DNA of 64,000 nucleotides from Flavobacteriales bacterium (GCA_016715995.1 JADJXF010000021.1:62001-126000), one strand, 5' to 3'; shown: positions 20,900 to 32,923, counted from the stretch's first letter. Translations and numbers: made by a program. Notes: generated by a model from the letters alone, not told the origin.

Positions 20900-21070
20900 A
20901 TGCGCCAGCGCGTCAGTTTGGGAGGCGGTGTGGGTTTTCATCCAGAAGCCCTGCGGGAGGAGGACGTATTCCTGTATCGAAGGGTTGCCGATCGGAATCG
21001 GGCGGTCCTAGGAATCGGAGCGCTATCGTGGAGTGACTTCCCATATGCGGAATCAGGGCCGATCGCGTGA
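20900..21070 (+). other. probable N-terminal segment of pabB in a different frame
   Basis: This frame reads MRQRVSLGGG, then EEDVFLYRRVADRNRAVLGI, before a TGA at 21068-21070. Its layout fits the missing N-terminal strands of Bacteroidota PabB, which precede the GxLxYDxK-like motif found here as MGQLAYGYKDRLE in the next frame. Joining the two needs a one-base shift at about 21065-21072. The combined gene 20900-22136 is 1237 bases, one more than a whole number of codons. Confidence 0.5.
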
Positions 21071-22136
21071 GTGGTCCATGGGTCAGTTGGCCTATGGATA
21101 CAAGGACCGGCTAGAGCCGCTTGAATCGCGCTACGCGGATGGCTTCGGTTGGCCGGTGTCCAGCTGGTTCATTCCCCGCTGGGTGGTGGAATGGCAGGAC
21201 GGGGAGGCTTGGCTGCACGCCCACGAAGCCGATGTTGAAAAAGGCCTGGCTTTCGTCCATCGGATGCGGGATGGCACACCGACCACTGCTGCTACGAGCA
21301 CCTTGTACTGGAGACCGACGGTAGATCGCTTGACCTATCTGGAGCACGCCCGCATGTTGATGTCACATATCCAGCGCGGCGATATCTATGAGGTGAACTA
21401 CTGCATCGCCCACGAGGCGGAGGACATCGGCTTCGATCCCTTCCGCGCATTCGAACGCCTGCTCGAAACGACCGATGCGCCGTTTGCCGGCTTCCTGCGC
21501 ATGCAGCACCGATTCGCGTTGTGCGCCAGCCCGGAGCGATTCCTGTCCATCGACGGGAACCGCATGGTCGGAGAGCCGATGAAGGGGACCCGGCCGCGTG
21601 GGGCAGGGCCTGCGGAGGATGCGCGCTTTCGTTTGGAGCTGGCCGCCGATGCGAAGGAGCGCAGCGAGAACATCATGGCGGTGGACGTGATGCGCAACGA
21701 TCTCTCCAGTGTTGCGGTGCCCGGATCGGTGCGCGTGACCGGCTTGTGCGAGGTGCGTTCGTATCCGCGCGTGCACCAGATGGTGAGCGTGATTGAGGGG
21801 GTAGTCGCCTCGCGATTCACCGTTTTCGATGCCGTCCGTGCCGCCTTCCCCATGGCCAGCATGACCGGTGCTCCGAAGATCCGCGCCATGCAGCTTATCG
21901 ATGCGCATGAGGAGCAGGCGCGTGGACTCTTCAGCGGAACGTTGGGTTTCTTTGCTCCTGACGGCACGGTGGATCTCAACGTGGTCATCCGCACCGCGTT
22001 CTTCGATGCGTTGACCGGCCGGATTTCGGTTCCCACGGGGAGCGCGCTCACCGCTGCATGCGATCCGGAGTCGGAATGGGAGGAGTGCCTGTTGAAGTTC
22101 CATAGCGTCGCCAATGCCCTGGGTCATGCTCGATGA
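21033..22136 (+). CDS. pabB: aminodeoxychorismate synthase component I / chorismate-binding enzyme (PabB type)
   Basis: A chorismate-utilising enzyme that makes aminodeoxychorismate for folate. The intact frame gives about 350 residues with family motifs: HIQRGDIYEVNYC, FAGFLRM, LCASPERFLS, GEPMKGTRPRG, RSENIMAVDVMRNDLS, GSVRVTGLCEVRSY, FPMASMTGAPKIRAMQLID and LNVVIRTA. These fit PabB better than TrpE or MenF. The real N-terminus is probably in another frame (20900-21070), so the start given here (GTG 21033; ATGs at 21045 and 21078) may be artificial. The 3' end overlaps tilS. folC, a later folate-pathway gene, lies about 21 kb away. Confidence 0.88.
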   Translation: MTSHMRNQGRSREWSMGQLAYGYKDRLEPLESRYADGFGWPVSSWFIPRWVVEWQDGEAWLHAHEADVEKGLAFVHRMRDGTPTTAATSTLYWRPTVDRLTYLEHARMLMSHIQRGDIYEVNYCIAHEAEDIGFDPFRAFERLLETTDAPFAGFLRMQHRFALCASPERFLSIDGNRMVGEPMKGTRPRGAGPAEDARFRLELAADAKERSENIMAVDVMRNDLSSVAVPGSVRVTGLCEVRSYPRVHQMVSVIEGVVASRFTVFDAVRAAFPMASMTGAPKIRAMQLIDAHEEQARGLFSGTLGFFAPDGTVDLNVVIRTAFFDALTGRISVPTGSALTAACDPESEWEECLLKFHSVANALGHAR

Positions 22137-23424
22137 GGTGCGGCGATTCATCAAGCGCGAGCGGCTGCTGAACCCCGGTGAGGCAGTGTTGCTGGCCGTG
22201 AGCGGCGGCGTGGACAGCATGGTGCTGACGCATGTGATGCGCGAGCTGGACTACCCGTGCATGGTGCTCCACATGGAGCATGGCCTTCGGGGCAGCGAGG
22301 GCGAAGCCGATTGCGCCTTCGTGGAGGAGCAGAGCAGGATGCTGGGAGTTCCTTGCCGTTCCTCCCGCGTGGATGCGGCAGCCCATGCCAAGGAGAAGGG
22401 CATCTCAATCCAAATGGCGGCGCGTGAGCTCCGTTACGCGTTCATCAACGCGACCGCTGCAGAGTTCAAGCAGAAGGTCGCAATGGCCCACCATTCGGAC
22501 GATGCGGCTGAGACCTTGTTGATCCATCTGCTTCGCGGTACGGGGTCCCAGGGATGGAGCTCCATCAAGCCGCGCAGCGGAGCAGTGGTGCGACCGCTTC
22601 TTTGTGTTGATCGTGCCGCCGTTCTATCCTACGCTCAGGAGCGTGGCATCCGATTCCGCGAGGATTCGAGCAACGCGGAGACGAAGTACTTGCGCAACCG
22701 GATTCGGCACGAACTTGTCCCATTGCTTGATCAATTGCGTCCGGGTGCTCGACGCAGCATGGGGAGGTCCACCACGATGCTTCGCGAACTGACCAAGGCC
22801 GCGGAGGCCCACACAGGGATGCTGCTTGCCGGCGTGGATCGCGGTCAGGTGCCGTTCAAGCTGATTGAGGAATCCGTGACGCCCGGCCTCCTGCTGCATG
22901 AGCTGCTCGCCGGGCATGGTTTCCATCCGGATGCGATTGACCGGATCCGAGATGCCATCGCCGACCGCAGCACGGGTGCCAGCTTCTTCGCTGGCGTGAT
23001 GCAGGTCACGGTGGATCGCGAAGCCCTCTTCATCGGTCCTGTTGCGCCTGCTGGACCATCCTGCTTGATCGACCCTAGCTCATCGCTTCGTGAGTTCGGC
23101 CCCTTCCGGTGGTTCTGGTCATCGGACGAACCGCTCAGCATTCCCACAACCCGTGACGATGTGGTACTCGATGCGGATTGCTTGGCATACCCCCTGGAAC
23201 TGCGTCCATGGCGCAGAGGCGACCGCATGCGACCTATCGGATTGGGTGGCAGCAAGCTCGTCAGTGACATCCTCATTGACGCCAAAGTGCCGCGTGGTGC
23301 GAAGCTGGCCAAGTATGTCCTCACCAGCGGGGGCGATGTGGTTTGGTTGGCAGGACACTGCATCGGTGAGGGTTATCCAGCCACGTTGTCAAGCCGGAAT
23401 CGCCTGCGCATCTGCTTGCGTTGA
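22114..23424 (+). CDS. tilS: tRNA(Ile)-lysidine synthetase
   Basis: An enzyme that converts C34 of the CAU anticodon of tRNA-Ile2 to lysidine so that AUA is read as isoleucine; essential in most bacteria. 436 residues. The PP-loop ATP-binding motif is VSGGVDSMVLTHV near residue 30, followed by LHMEHGLRGSEGEADCAFVE, the family HHxDD-type motif as MAHHSDDAAETLLIHLLRG, and FREDSSNAETKYLRNRIRHE. The C-terminal domain ends LSSRNRLRICLR. Start is ATG 22114 or ATG 22126; both overlap pabB, indicating translational coupling. Confidence 0.96.
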   Translation: MPWVMLDEVRRFIKRERLLNPGEAVLLAVSGGVDSMVLTHVMRELDYPCMVLHMEHGLRGSEGEADCAFVEEQSRMLGVPCRSSRVDAAAHAKEKGISIQMAARELRYAFINATAAEFKQKVAMAHHSDDAAETLLIHLLRGTGSQGWSSIKPRSGAVVRPLLCVDRAAVLSYAQERGIRFREDSSNAETKYLRNRIRHELVPLLDQLRPGARRSMGRSTTMLRELTKAAEAHTGMLLAGVDRGQVPFKLIEESVTPGLLLHELLAGHGFHPDAIDRIRDAIADRSTGASFFAGVMQVTVDREALFIGPVAPAGPSCLIDPSSSLREFGPFRWFWSSDEPLSIPTTRDDVVLDADCLAYPLELRPWRRGDRMRPIGLGGSKLVSDILIDAKVPRGAKLAKYVLTSGGDVVWLAGHCIGEGYPATLSSRNRLRICLR

Positions 23425-23449
23425 GGACCTGATTGTTTTCAACGACCAC

Positions 23450-23479
23450 TTGGATTCCGGCCCCAAGGCGTTAACTTCA
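23450..23479 (+). promoter_or_regulatory. possible promoter of the 95-residue protein gene
   Basis: TTG at 23450-23452, 19 bases, then TAACTTCA at 23472-23479. The spacing is right for a Bacteroidota -33/-7 pair, but the -7 differs from TAnnTTTG at two positions. ATG follows 23 bases later. Confidence 0.35.
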
Positions 23480-23502
23480 GGCCACCTAACCCCCGGTGAG
23501 CC

Positions 23503-23790
23503 ATGCCCCTGCACACCACGATCCCGAAAGAGCGCATCCCCTCGCTTCGGTTCCCGCGCCAGCCACTGCCGCTGAGTGCCGAAGAGCACCAAGAGATCCA
23601 GCGGAAAATGGAACAGGCCACACGCTTGGGCAACGGCGAGCACGGCAAGTGCCGCATCCTCTTCCAGGACGATGAGGGCCTGAAGGCCGTGGAGACGACC
23701 ATTTGGGCGTTCGACCCGCAGAACATCGTGCTGAAGTACGGCATGACCATCCCGGTCTCCCGCGTGGTAAGCATCGAGTTCCCTTCGTGA
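23503..23790 (+). CDS. small conserved-type hypothetical protein, 95 residues
   Basis: Not assigned to a named family. The protein starts MPLHTTIPKERIPSLRFP, has a charged helical stretch (AEEHQEIQRKMEQATRLGN), then a small beta-type domain: HGKCRILFQDDEGLKAVETT, WAFDPQNIVLKYGMTIPV and SRVVSIEF. Short, possibly SH3- or Sm-like beta folds with this strand pattern are common in Bacteroidota hypotheticals. No signal peptide; cytoplasmic. A bulged hairpin at 23806-23831 follows the stop. Confidence 0.75.
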   Translation: MPLHTTIPKERIPSLRFPRQPLPLSAEEHQEIQRKMEQATRLGNGEHGKCRILFQDDEGLKAVETTIWAFDPQNIVLKYGMTIPVSRVVSIEFPS

Positions 23791-23805
23791 ACATTCCTTA
23801 ACAAG

Positions 23806-23831
23806 CGCGCAGGATCCCTATGATCCGCGCG
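23806..23831 (+). terminator. GC-rich hairpin after the 95-residue protein gene
   Basis: Lower stem CGCGC/GCGCG and upper stem GGATC/GATCC around a 5-base loop, with one bulged A at 23811. It lies 15 bases after the stop. No T-run follows, so terminator function is uncertain. Confidence 0.4.
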
Positions 23832-23861
23832 ACGGCCAGCCCATAAGGCGTCGGGCCTGGT

Positions 23862-23869
23862 TAGTTTTG
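23862..23869 (+). promoter_or_regulatory. Bacteroidota -7 element (TAGTTTTG) upstream of the DsbD-type genes
   Basis: Exact match to TAnnTTTG, 17 bases before ATG 23887. No TTG at ideal -33 spacing. It supports the short start of the following gene. Confidence 0.5.
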
Positions 23870-23886
23870 TGACCAGCCCAGGCACC

Positions 23887-24330
23887 ATGCTCGCATTGCT
23901 CTCGCTCCTCGCATTGTTCTCCCTGAACGCGCCATCCAGCCCGGTGAAATGGACCTTCAGTGCCACCGCCACCGGGGAAGGTGCCGTGCGCATCGACATC
24001 CGCTCCGAGGTGGAGGAAGGTTGGCACATCTATGCCACTGAACTGCCGAGCGACCAAGGCCCCATCGCCACCAGCATCCGCTTCACGCCATCGGAGCACT
24101 ACAATCTGAAGGGGGATTTGATGGAGCCTGCTCCGGTCGAAGTATTCGACCCGAACTTCGGTATGGTGGTACGCTATCATGATGCGGCGCCTGTCTTCAC
24201 ACAGTTGGTCAAACCGTTAGTGCCGGGCACATTTGAAGTAGCGGGCGAGGTGGAGTACATGGTGTGCAACGACAAGACCTGCCTGCCGCCAGTAGTGGTG
24301 CCGTTCAAGTTGAAGGTTGAATCGCTGTGA
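23887..24330 (+). CDS. stand-alone DsbD N-terminal (alpha) domain protein, exported
   Basis: 147 residues with a signal peptide (MLALLSLLALFSLNAPSS) and one periplasmic immunoglobulin-like domain of the DsbD alpha type. Landmarks are WTFSAT near residue 25, EEGWHIYATELPSDQGPIAT, and VEYMVCNDKTCLPPVVVPF, whose two Cys form the redox pair that passes electrons to periplasmic partners. It probably accepts reductant from, or works beside, the full DsbD encoded immediately downstream, which has its own copy of the same domain. The stop overlaps the next start (TGATG). ATG 23887 is chosen over the upstream in-frame GTG because of the -7 element. Confidence 0.88.
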   Translation: MLALLSLLALFSLNAPSSPVKWTFSATATGEGAVRIDIRSEVEEGWHIYATELPSDQGPIATSIRFTPSEHYNLKGDLMEPAPVEVFDPNFGMVVRYHDAAPVFTQLVKPLVPGTFEVAGEVEYMVCNDKTCLPPVVVPFKLKVESL

Positions 24331-26390
24331 TGATGAAGAACGTGCTGCGCGCCCTCTCGGTGATACTTGTCTTGGTGTTCGCATCCTGCGGGAAGGAGCA
24401 GGCTCCCCGCAACGATATGGCCATCAAGCTCGACCCCGAGATGGACAAGGCGGCTTGGGCCGTCACGGCCACCCCACAGGACGATGGCGCCTGGATGGTG
24501 TCCTTCCATGCGGAGATCGACGAGGGCTGGAGCGTGTATTCCACACAGAGCTATGGCGACATGGGTCCTTGGCCGAGCAGCTTCCCCTTCGATTCGCTGG
24601 GGCACGTGCAGCTGCAGGGCGGCATCGAGGAGGTGAGCGAGCACACCATCGATGGCCACGATCCGGTCTTCGACATGAAGGTGAAGAAGTTCAAGCACAG
24701 CGTGGACTTCAAGCAACGCGTGAGGCTCGCTGCCACCGAGATCCCGTTCTCGGGCACCATCGAGTACATGACGTGCAACGATGAGATGTGCCTGCCGCCG
24801 GCCACGCTCTTCTGGCAATGCAATGCCGACAGCGGCACCTTCCACCTCAGCACCACGCCCTTCGATCCCAGTGCTTACAGGGTGGTGGGCTGCGACGATG
24901 GTGTGTACAAGCTCGCGGGCGTCGATCTAGAGAAGCCCGCAGTGCCCGGTCCCAAAGTGCGCGAGAAGGACAGCACCCTGTTCACCATCTTCTTCCTCGG
25001 ATTCATCGGCGGCCTGCTCGCGCTGCTCACGCCCTGCGTGTTCCCCATGATCCCGCTCACGGTGAGCTTCTTCACCAAAGGCAGCGAGGACCGCGCGAAG
25101 GGCTTGCGGAACGCCATCACCTACGGCGGCTTCATCCTCATCATCTACCTCATCTTCAGCATCCCTTTCCATGTGCTGGGCAGCGTCAACGAGGAGATCT
25201 TCAACGAGATCAGCACCAATCCCTGGCTCAACCTCTTCTTCTTCGTCATCTTCATCGTCTTCGCCATCTCGTTCTTCGGCTACTTCGAGATCACCCTGCC
25301 CAGCAGCTGGGTGAACCGGATGGACCAGAACGCGTCGCGCTTCGGCGGCATGATCGGCATCTTCTTCATGGCGCTCACCCTTGCGCTGGTCTCCTTCAGC
25401 TGTACGGGCCCCATTCTAGGTTCCTTACTCGCTGGCGCCCTCACCGCAGACGGTGGTGCATGGCAGCTCACGGTGGGCATGGGCGGTTTCGGCCTCGCCC
25501 TCGCACTGCCCTTCGCGCTCTTCGCGCTTTTCCCGCAATGGCTCAACAGCCTGCCGCGTAGCGGATCGTGGCTCAATAGCGTGAAGGTGGTGCTCGGCTT
25601 CATCGAAGTGGCGCTCGCGATCAAGTTCTTCAGCAACGCCGACCTCGTCATGAACTGGGGTCTGATGAAGCGTGAGCTTTTCATCGGCTTGTGGGTGCTC
25701 GTGGGCATCGGCCTCACGCTTTACCTCTTCGGTTTCATCCGCTTCCCGCACGATTCGCCCGTGAAGAAGCTCCCCCCCATGCGTTGGGGCCTGGGCATTG
25801 TCACGCTGCTCTTCACGGCCTACTTGGTTCCGGGCCTCACCAATGGCCCTTGGCGCAACCTGAAGCTGCTGAGCGGCTTCCCGCCACCGCTGTTCTACAG
25901 CTATTACCAGCAGAAGAGCGAATGCCCGCACGGCATCGTGTGCCATCACAGCATCGATGAAGGCATGGAGGCCGCGCAGCGCTCGGGCAAGCCGATCACC
26001 GTCGATAACACAGGCTGGGCATGCGTGAATTGCCGCAAGATGGAAGAGACCGTGTGGACCGAGCCCGAGATCCTGAAGACCTTGCAGGACAACTACGTGC
26101 TCGTTTCGCTCTATGTCGACGACAAGCGGGAGCTGCCGAAGGAGGAGCAGCACATCTACATCAGTTGTCGCGGGCAGAAGAAACTGATCAGGACCGAAGG
26201 GAATCGATGGGCCACCCTGCAAGCGGAGAGCTTCGGCAGCGTGAGCCAGCCGTGGTACGTGCTGCTGAGCCCTGATGGCAAGCTGCTCACCGACCCCGTG
26301 GGCTACACGCCCGATAAGGACGAGTACGGCGCCTTCCTCGCGCGCGGCATGCATGGCATGCAGGTGCTGGGTGCGAGCGCGAGCCGATGA
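24330..26390 (+). CDS. dsbD: thiol:disulfide interchange protein DsbD
   Basis: Moves electrons from cytoplasmic thioredoxin across the inner membrane to periplasmic disulfide-reducing and cytochrome c maturation pathways. 686 residues: an N-terminal segment with a possible lipobox (VLVFASCGK), a periplasmic alpha domain with VEYMTCNDEMCLPP at about 150 read here as IEYMTCNDEMCLPP, a membrane domain starting near FFLGFIGGLLALLTPCVFPM with the redox Cys pair (TPCVFP and SFSCTGPILG), and a C-terminal thioredoxin-like domain with GWACVNCRKMEETVW. GTG 24327 is an alternative start. All three redox pairs are present, so it should be active. Confidence 0.94.
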   Translation: MMKNVLRALSVILVLVFASCGKEQAPRNDMAIKLDPEMDKAAWAVTATPQDDGAWMVSFHAEIDEGWSVYSTQSYGDMGPWPSSFPFDSLGHVQLQGGIEEVSEHTIDGHDPVFDMKVKKFKHSVDFKQRVRLAATEIPFSGTIEYMTCNDEMCLPPATLFWQCNADSGTFHLSTTPFDPSAYRVVGCDDGVYKLAGVDLEKPAVPGPKVREKDSTLFTIFFLGFIGGLLALLTPCVFPMIPLTVSFFTKGSEDRAKGLRNAITYGGFILIIYLIFSIPFHVLGSVNEEIFNEISTNPWLNLFFFVIFIVFAISFFGYFEITLPSSWVNRMDQNASRFGGMIGIFFMALTLALVSFSCTGPILGSLLAGALTADGGAWQLTVGMGGFGLALALPFALFALFPQWLNSLPRSGSWLNSVKVVLGFIEVALAIKFFSNADLVMNWGLMKRELFIGLWVLVGIGLTLYLFGFIRFPHDSPVKKLPPMRWGLGIVTLLFTAYLVPGLTNGPWRNLKLLSGFPPPLFYSYYQQKSECPHGIVCHHSIDEGMEAAQRSGKPITVDNTGWACVNCRKMEETVWTEPEILKTLQDNYVLVSLYVDDKRELPKEEQHIYISCRGQKKLIRTEGNRWATLQAESFGSVSQPWYVLLSPDGKLLTDPVGYTPDKDEYGAFLARGMHGMQVLGASASR

Positions 26391-26427
26391 GGCGGTTCGC
26401 TGGCCTCGAAAGCGCATCTTTGGCGGG

Positions 26428-27027
26428 ATGACCACCGACCGCGTTCGTTTGCATTTCACCGAGGCAGCCGAGGTCCTCGCGCGCTTCCTTGCCGACCCCG
26501 CCAACATCGCCGCCGTGGAGCAGGCTGGCGCCTTCATGAGCTATTGCCTGAAGCAGGGCGCCAAGGTGATTAGCTGCGGCAATGGCGGCAGTATGTGCGA
26601 TGCCATGCACTTCGCCGAGGAGCTCACCGGCCGCTTCCGAGATGACCGCGCGCCCATCGCCGCCCTCAGCATCAGCGACCCCAGCCACCTCACCTGTGTG
26701 GGAAATGACCATGGCTTCGAGCAGGTGTTCGCTCGCTTCGTGCAGGGGCATGGCAAGGAGGGCGATGTGCTGTTGGCCATCAGCACCAGCGGCAACAGCC
26801 CCAACGTACTGCGCGCCGCCGAGGTGGCCCGCGAGAAAGGCATGCACGTGATCGGCCTCACCGGAAGAGATGGTGGCAAGCTGGCCGCGCTCTGCACCGT
26901 GGAGGTGCGCGTGCCGCACGATGGCTACGCCGACCGAATCCAAGAGGTGCACATCAAGGTCATCCACGCGCTGATTGATCACATCGAGCGCGATTTGGCA
27001 GAACCCGTGCGGATGGACCGCTACTGA
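26428..27027 (+). CDS. gmhA: sedoheptulose-7-phosphate isomerase / SIS-domain phosphoheptose isomerase
   Basis: A 199-residue SIS-domain enzyme of the GmhA family, which makes D-glycero-D-manno-heptose-7-phosphate for LPS core or S-layer heptose. Visible features are CGNGGSMCDAMHFAEELTGR near residue 50, ISDPSHLTCVGNDHGFEQVF, and LLAISTSGNSPNVLRAAE, the phosphate-binding loop, then HVIGLTGRDGGKL. The C-terminus has the HIKVIHALIDHIE helix. Start at ATG 26428; the frame extends upstream across the dsbD end but without family sequence. A CATCTTTG element lies just upstream. It ends 2 bases before yifB. Confidence 0.92.
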   Translation: MTTDRVRLHFTEAAEVLARFLADPANIAAVEQAGAFMSYCLKQGAKVISCGNGGSMCDAMHFAEELTGRFRDDRAPIAALSISDPSHLTCVGNDHGFEQVFARFVQGHGKEGDVLLAISTSGNSPNVLRAAEVAREKGMHVIGLTGRDGGKLAALCTVEVRVPHDGYADRIQEVHIKVIHALIDHIERDLAEPVRMDRY

Positions 27028-27029
27028 GC

Positions 27030-28567
27030 ATGCTCGTCAAGGTCTTCGGCAGCGCGGTCTTCGGCATCAACGCCACCATTGTCACCGCAGAGGTGAACGT
27101 GGAGAATGGCGCCTTTTTCTTCCTGGTCGGATTGCCGGATAGCGCCGTGAAGGAGAGCCAGCAGCGCATGGATGCCGCGCTGCGCAACAATGGCCTCTAT
27201 TTCCCGCGCGGGAAAGGCGTCACTATCAACCTCGCGCCGGCCGATATCCGCAAAGAGGGCACCGCCTATGACCTGCCGCTGGCTGTGGGTCTGCTGGCTG
27301 CAACGGACCAAGCGCCCTCCGACTTGCTAGGGACGCATCTGGTGATGGGCGAGCTCTCGCTCGATGGCGGCGTGCGTCCCATCAAGGGCGCCTTGCCCAT
27401 TGCGCTGGAAGCGAAAAGGCAGGGCTTCAAGGGCATCATCCTTCCTGCGGCCAATGCACGCGAGGCGGCCATTGTCAGCGGGTTGGAGGTGTTCGGCGTG
27501 GAACACCTCCGTGAGGTGGTGGACTTGATGAAAGGGCAGAGCGAGCTGCAACCCATCGTGGTGAACATCGAGGAGGAGTTCGCGAATAGCAGCCGTAGCT
27601 ATCCGGTGGACATCGCCGATGTGAAAGGGCAGGAGAACATCAAGCGCGCATTCGAGATCGCAGCGGCCGGCGGTCACAACATCATCCTCATCGGCCCTCC
27701 GGGCGCTGGCAAGACGATGCTTGCCAAGCGTCTGCCCACCATCCTTCCGCCGCTCACCATCGAAGAGGCACTGGAGACCACCAAGATCCACAGCGTGGCC
27801 GGCAAGCTGCGTAAGGAGGACAGCCTGCTGAGCGTTCGCCCGTACCGCAGCCCGCACCACACCATCAGCGATGTGGCCCTCGTGGGCGGTGGCTCCTTCC
27901 CGCAGCCGGGCGAGATCAGCCTAGCACACAACGGCGTGCTCTTCCTCGACGAGCTGCCCGAGTTCAAGCGGCAGGTGCTGGAAGTGCTGCGTCAGCCGTT
28001 GGAGGATCGCGTGGTCACCATCAGTCGCGCGAAGTTCACGGTGGAGTACCCAGCGAGCTTCATGTTGGTGGCCGCGATGAACCCTTGCCCGTGCGGCTAC
28101 TACAATCATCCGGATAAGGAGTGCGTGTGCGCGCCGGGTGTTGTGCAGAAGTACTTGAACAAGGTGAGCGGACCGCTGCTCGATCGCATCGACATCCACA
28201 TCGAGGTGACACCCGTGCCCTTTGCCGAGTTGAGCAATGAGCGACCCAGCGAGAAGAGCGCCGACATGCGCGAGCGCGTGATCGGTGCGCGGCGAGTGCA
28301 GCAGGATCGCTACACCGGGAAGAAGATTCAATGCAATGCGCAGATGGGCGGCAAGGGGGCTGCGTGAACCGTCGGATTGATGCCGTTGGCAAAGCATTGC
28401 TGGAGAAGGCCATGGAGCGCCTCGGCCTCAGCGCCCGCGCCTACGACCGGATCCTCAAGGTGGCGCGTACCATCGCCGATATGGCCGCCAGCCCCGACAT
28501 CCGCACCGAGCACCTCGCCGAGGCCATCCAGTACCGCAGCCTCGACCGCGAGGGTTGGGCGGGTTGA
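27030..28567 (+). CDS. YifB family Mg-chelatase-like AAA ATPase (ComM type), frameshifted
   Basis: Related to ComM, a hexameric helicase promoting branch migration during natural transformation. An N-terminal Lon-protease-like domain is followed by the AAA module: Walker A LIGPPGAGKTMLAKRLP near residue 220, Walker B GVLFLDELPEF, VAAMNPCPCGYYNHPDKEC, and GPLLDRIDIHIEV. The first frame stops at 28367 after QMGGKGAA; the C-terminal RIDAVGKALLEKAMERLGLS, ARAYDRILKVARTIAD and AIQYRSLDREGW lie in the -1 frame to 28567. The whole is 1538 bases, one short of 513 codons, and the restored 512 residues match the family length. A G5 run lies at the break. Either one base was lost in sequencing or the gene is broken. 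Confidence 0.9.
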
Positions 28568-28630
28568 GCCTGCTGTAACCCAATGCGGAATCCGCGCGTT
28601 GGAAGGGCCTGACTCCAAGACCCTTTAACC

Positions 28631-29335
28631 GTGAAGACCTATCAATTCCTGCTGATTGCCGCGATGCTCGCACCCATCGCCTCCAACTGCGCCTTCGGCC
28701 AGCAGGATGGACAAGGCGGGCGACAGTACCTCAGCGAGGTGCTCGCGCCGGCGCCCATGAAGAAGGCGGCCTATTACCGTGAATTGTCAGGCAAGGAAGG
28801 CGAGCTGTTCATCGGGAAGACCTTCACCATCGGCGGCAAATTGAAAGCAGAGGGCACATACAAAGATGAGGCCTTGAACCTGCCGCACGGCCATTTCACG
28901 TTCTACCACACGAATGGACGCGTGGAGAGCCGTGGCGAGTACATCGATGGCAACAAGGCTGGGGTTTGGGAGCGCTTCGATGCCTGGGGAGAGCCGTTGG
29001 CTGAGAAGATCTACAACCCGGAACCGCTCGCGAACATCGTCTATACACGAGCCCAGAGCATGCCGCAGTTCAAGGATGGGGATGAGAAGGCTTTGGTGCG
29101 GTACATCAAGACCCGTGTTGAATCCGAATCCAATCGCCGGGTGAAAGGCACGTATACATCCACGTTCATCGTTGAGAAGGACGGGACCTTGAGCGAGCTG
29201 AAGATGATCGAGGGGCAGGATGAGAAGATCGGCGAGCAGGTTGCTGGCGCGATTAAGAGCACCGAGCCTTGGAAGCCCGGTGAGGACAAGGGCCAACCCG
29301 TGCGCGTGCAGATGCGCGTGCCCGTGCAGTTCTAG
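28631..29335 (+). CDS. exported protein with MORN-like repeat and TonB C-terminal-like domain
   Basis: 234 residues with a signal peptide ending NCAFGQ. Residues about 65-120 show the YwqK/MORN-like pattern GTYKDEALNLPHGHFTFYHT then GRVESRGEYIDGNKAGVWER. The C-terminal 100 residues look like a TonB C-terminal domain: MPQFKDGDEKALVRYIKTRV, STFIVEKDGTLSELKMIEG and WKPGEDKGQPVRVQMRVPVQ. No membrane anchor beyond the signal, so not a canonical energy transducer; proteins of this layout are frequent Bacteroidota hypotheticals. Start is GTG 28631. A strong hairpin lies between its stop and that of secA. Confidence 0.8.
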   Translation: MKTYQFLLIAAMLAPIASNCAFGQQDGQGGRQYLSEVLAPAPMKKAAYYRELSGKEGELFIGKTFTIGGKLKAEGTYKDEALNLPHGHFTFYHTNGRVESRGEYIDGNKAGVWERFDAWGEPLAEKIYNPEPLANIVYTRAQSMPQFKDGDEKALVRYIKTRVESESNRRVKGTYTSTFIVEKDGTLSELKMIEGQDEKIGEQVAGAIKSTEPWKPGEDKGQPVRVQMRVPVQF

Positions 29336-29362
29336 AACCACACTCCATACACCATAAGCAGT

Positions 29363-29388
29363 AACGCCGGCCCCGTAAGGTCGGCGTT
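29363..29388. terminator. bidirectional hairpin between converging genes
   Basis: Stem AACGCCGGCC/GGTCGGCGTT, 10 pairs with one G-U, around loop CCGTAA. It sits midway between two convergent stops (29335 and 29412) and likely ends both transcripts. No long T-run. Confidence 0.6.
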
Positions 29389-29411
29389 CGGCTATTCATT
29401 CGACTGTGTCG

Positions 29412-32783
<3,372 letters not shown>

Positions 32784-32830
32784 GGTCGAGGATGTGATTG
32801 CGGCCGAAGCTGGGCTTGGGCAAAGGCTGG

Positions 32831-32838
32831 CAAATGTA
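32831..32838 (-). promoter_or_regulatory. -7 promoter element (TACATTTG) of secA
   Basis: On the - strand this reads TACATTTG, an exact TAnnTTTG match, 47 bases upstream of the secA ATG. Immediately upstream is a 7-bp inverted repeat (32839-32858, CCTGCCT/AGGCAGG around 6 bases) that could bind a regulator. Confidence 0.5.
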
Positions 32839-32923
32839 CCTGCCTGACGGTAGGCAGGGCCGTCCTCGTAGGCACAGACCTTGCCGCCCCCTAGGTGCTG
32901 CCAAGCTGTCGTATGGAAGCAAC

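Noticed and set aside
27030..28567. programmed frameshifting as the explanation for the yifB break
   Set aside because: No slippery heptamer plus structure is evident, and three other genes show similar breaks, so sequence error is simpler.
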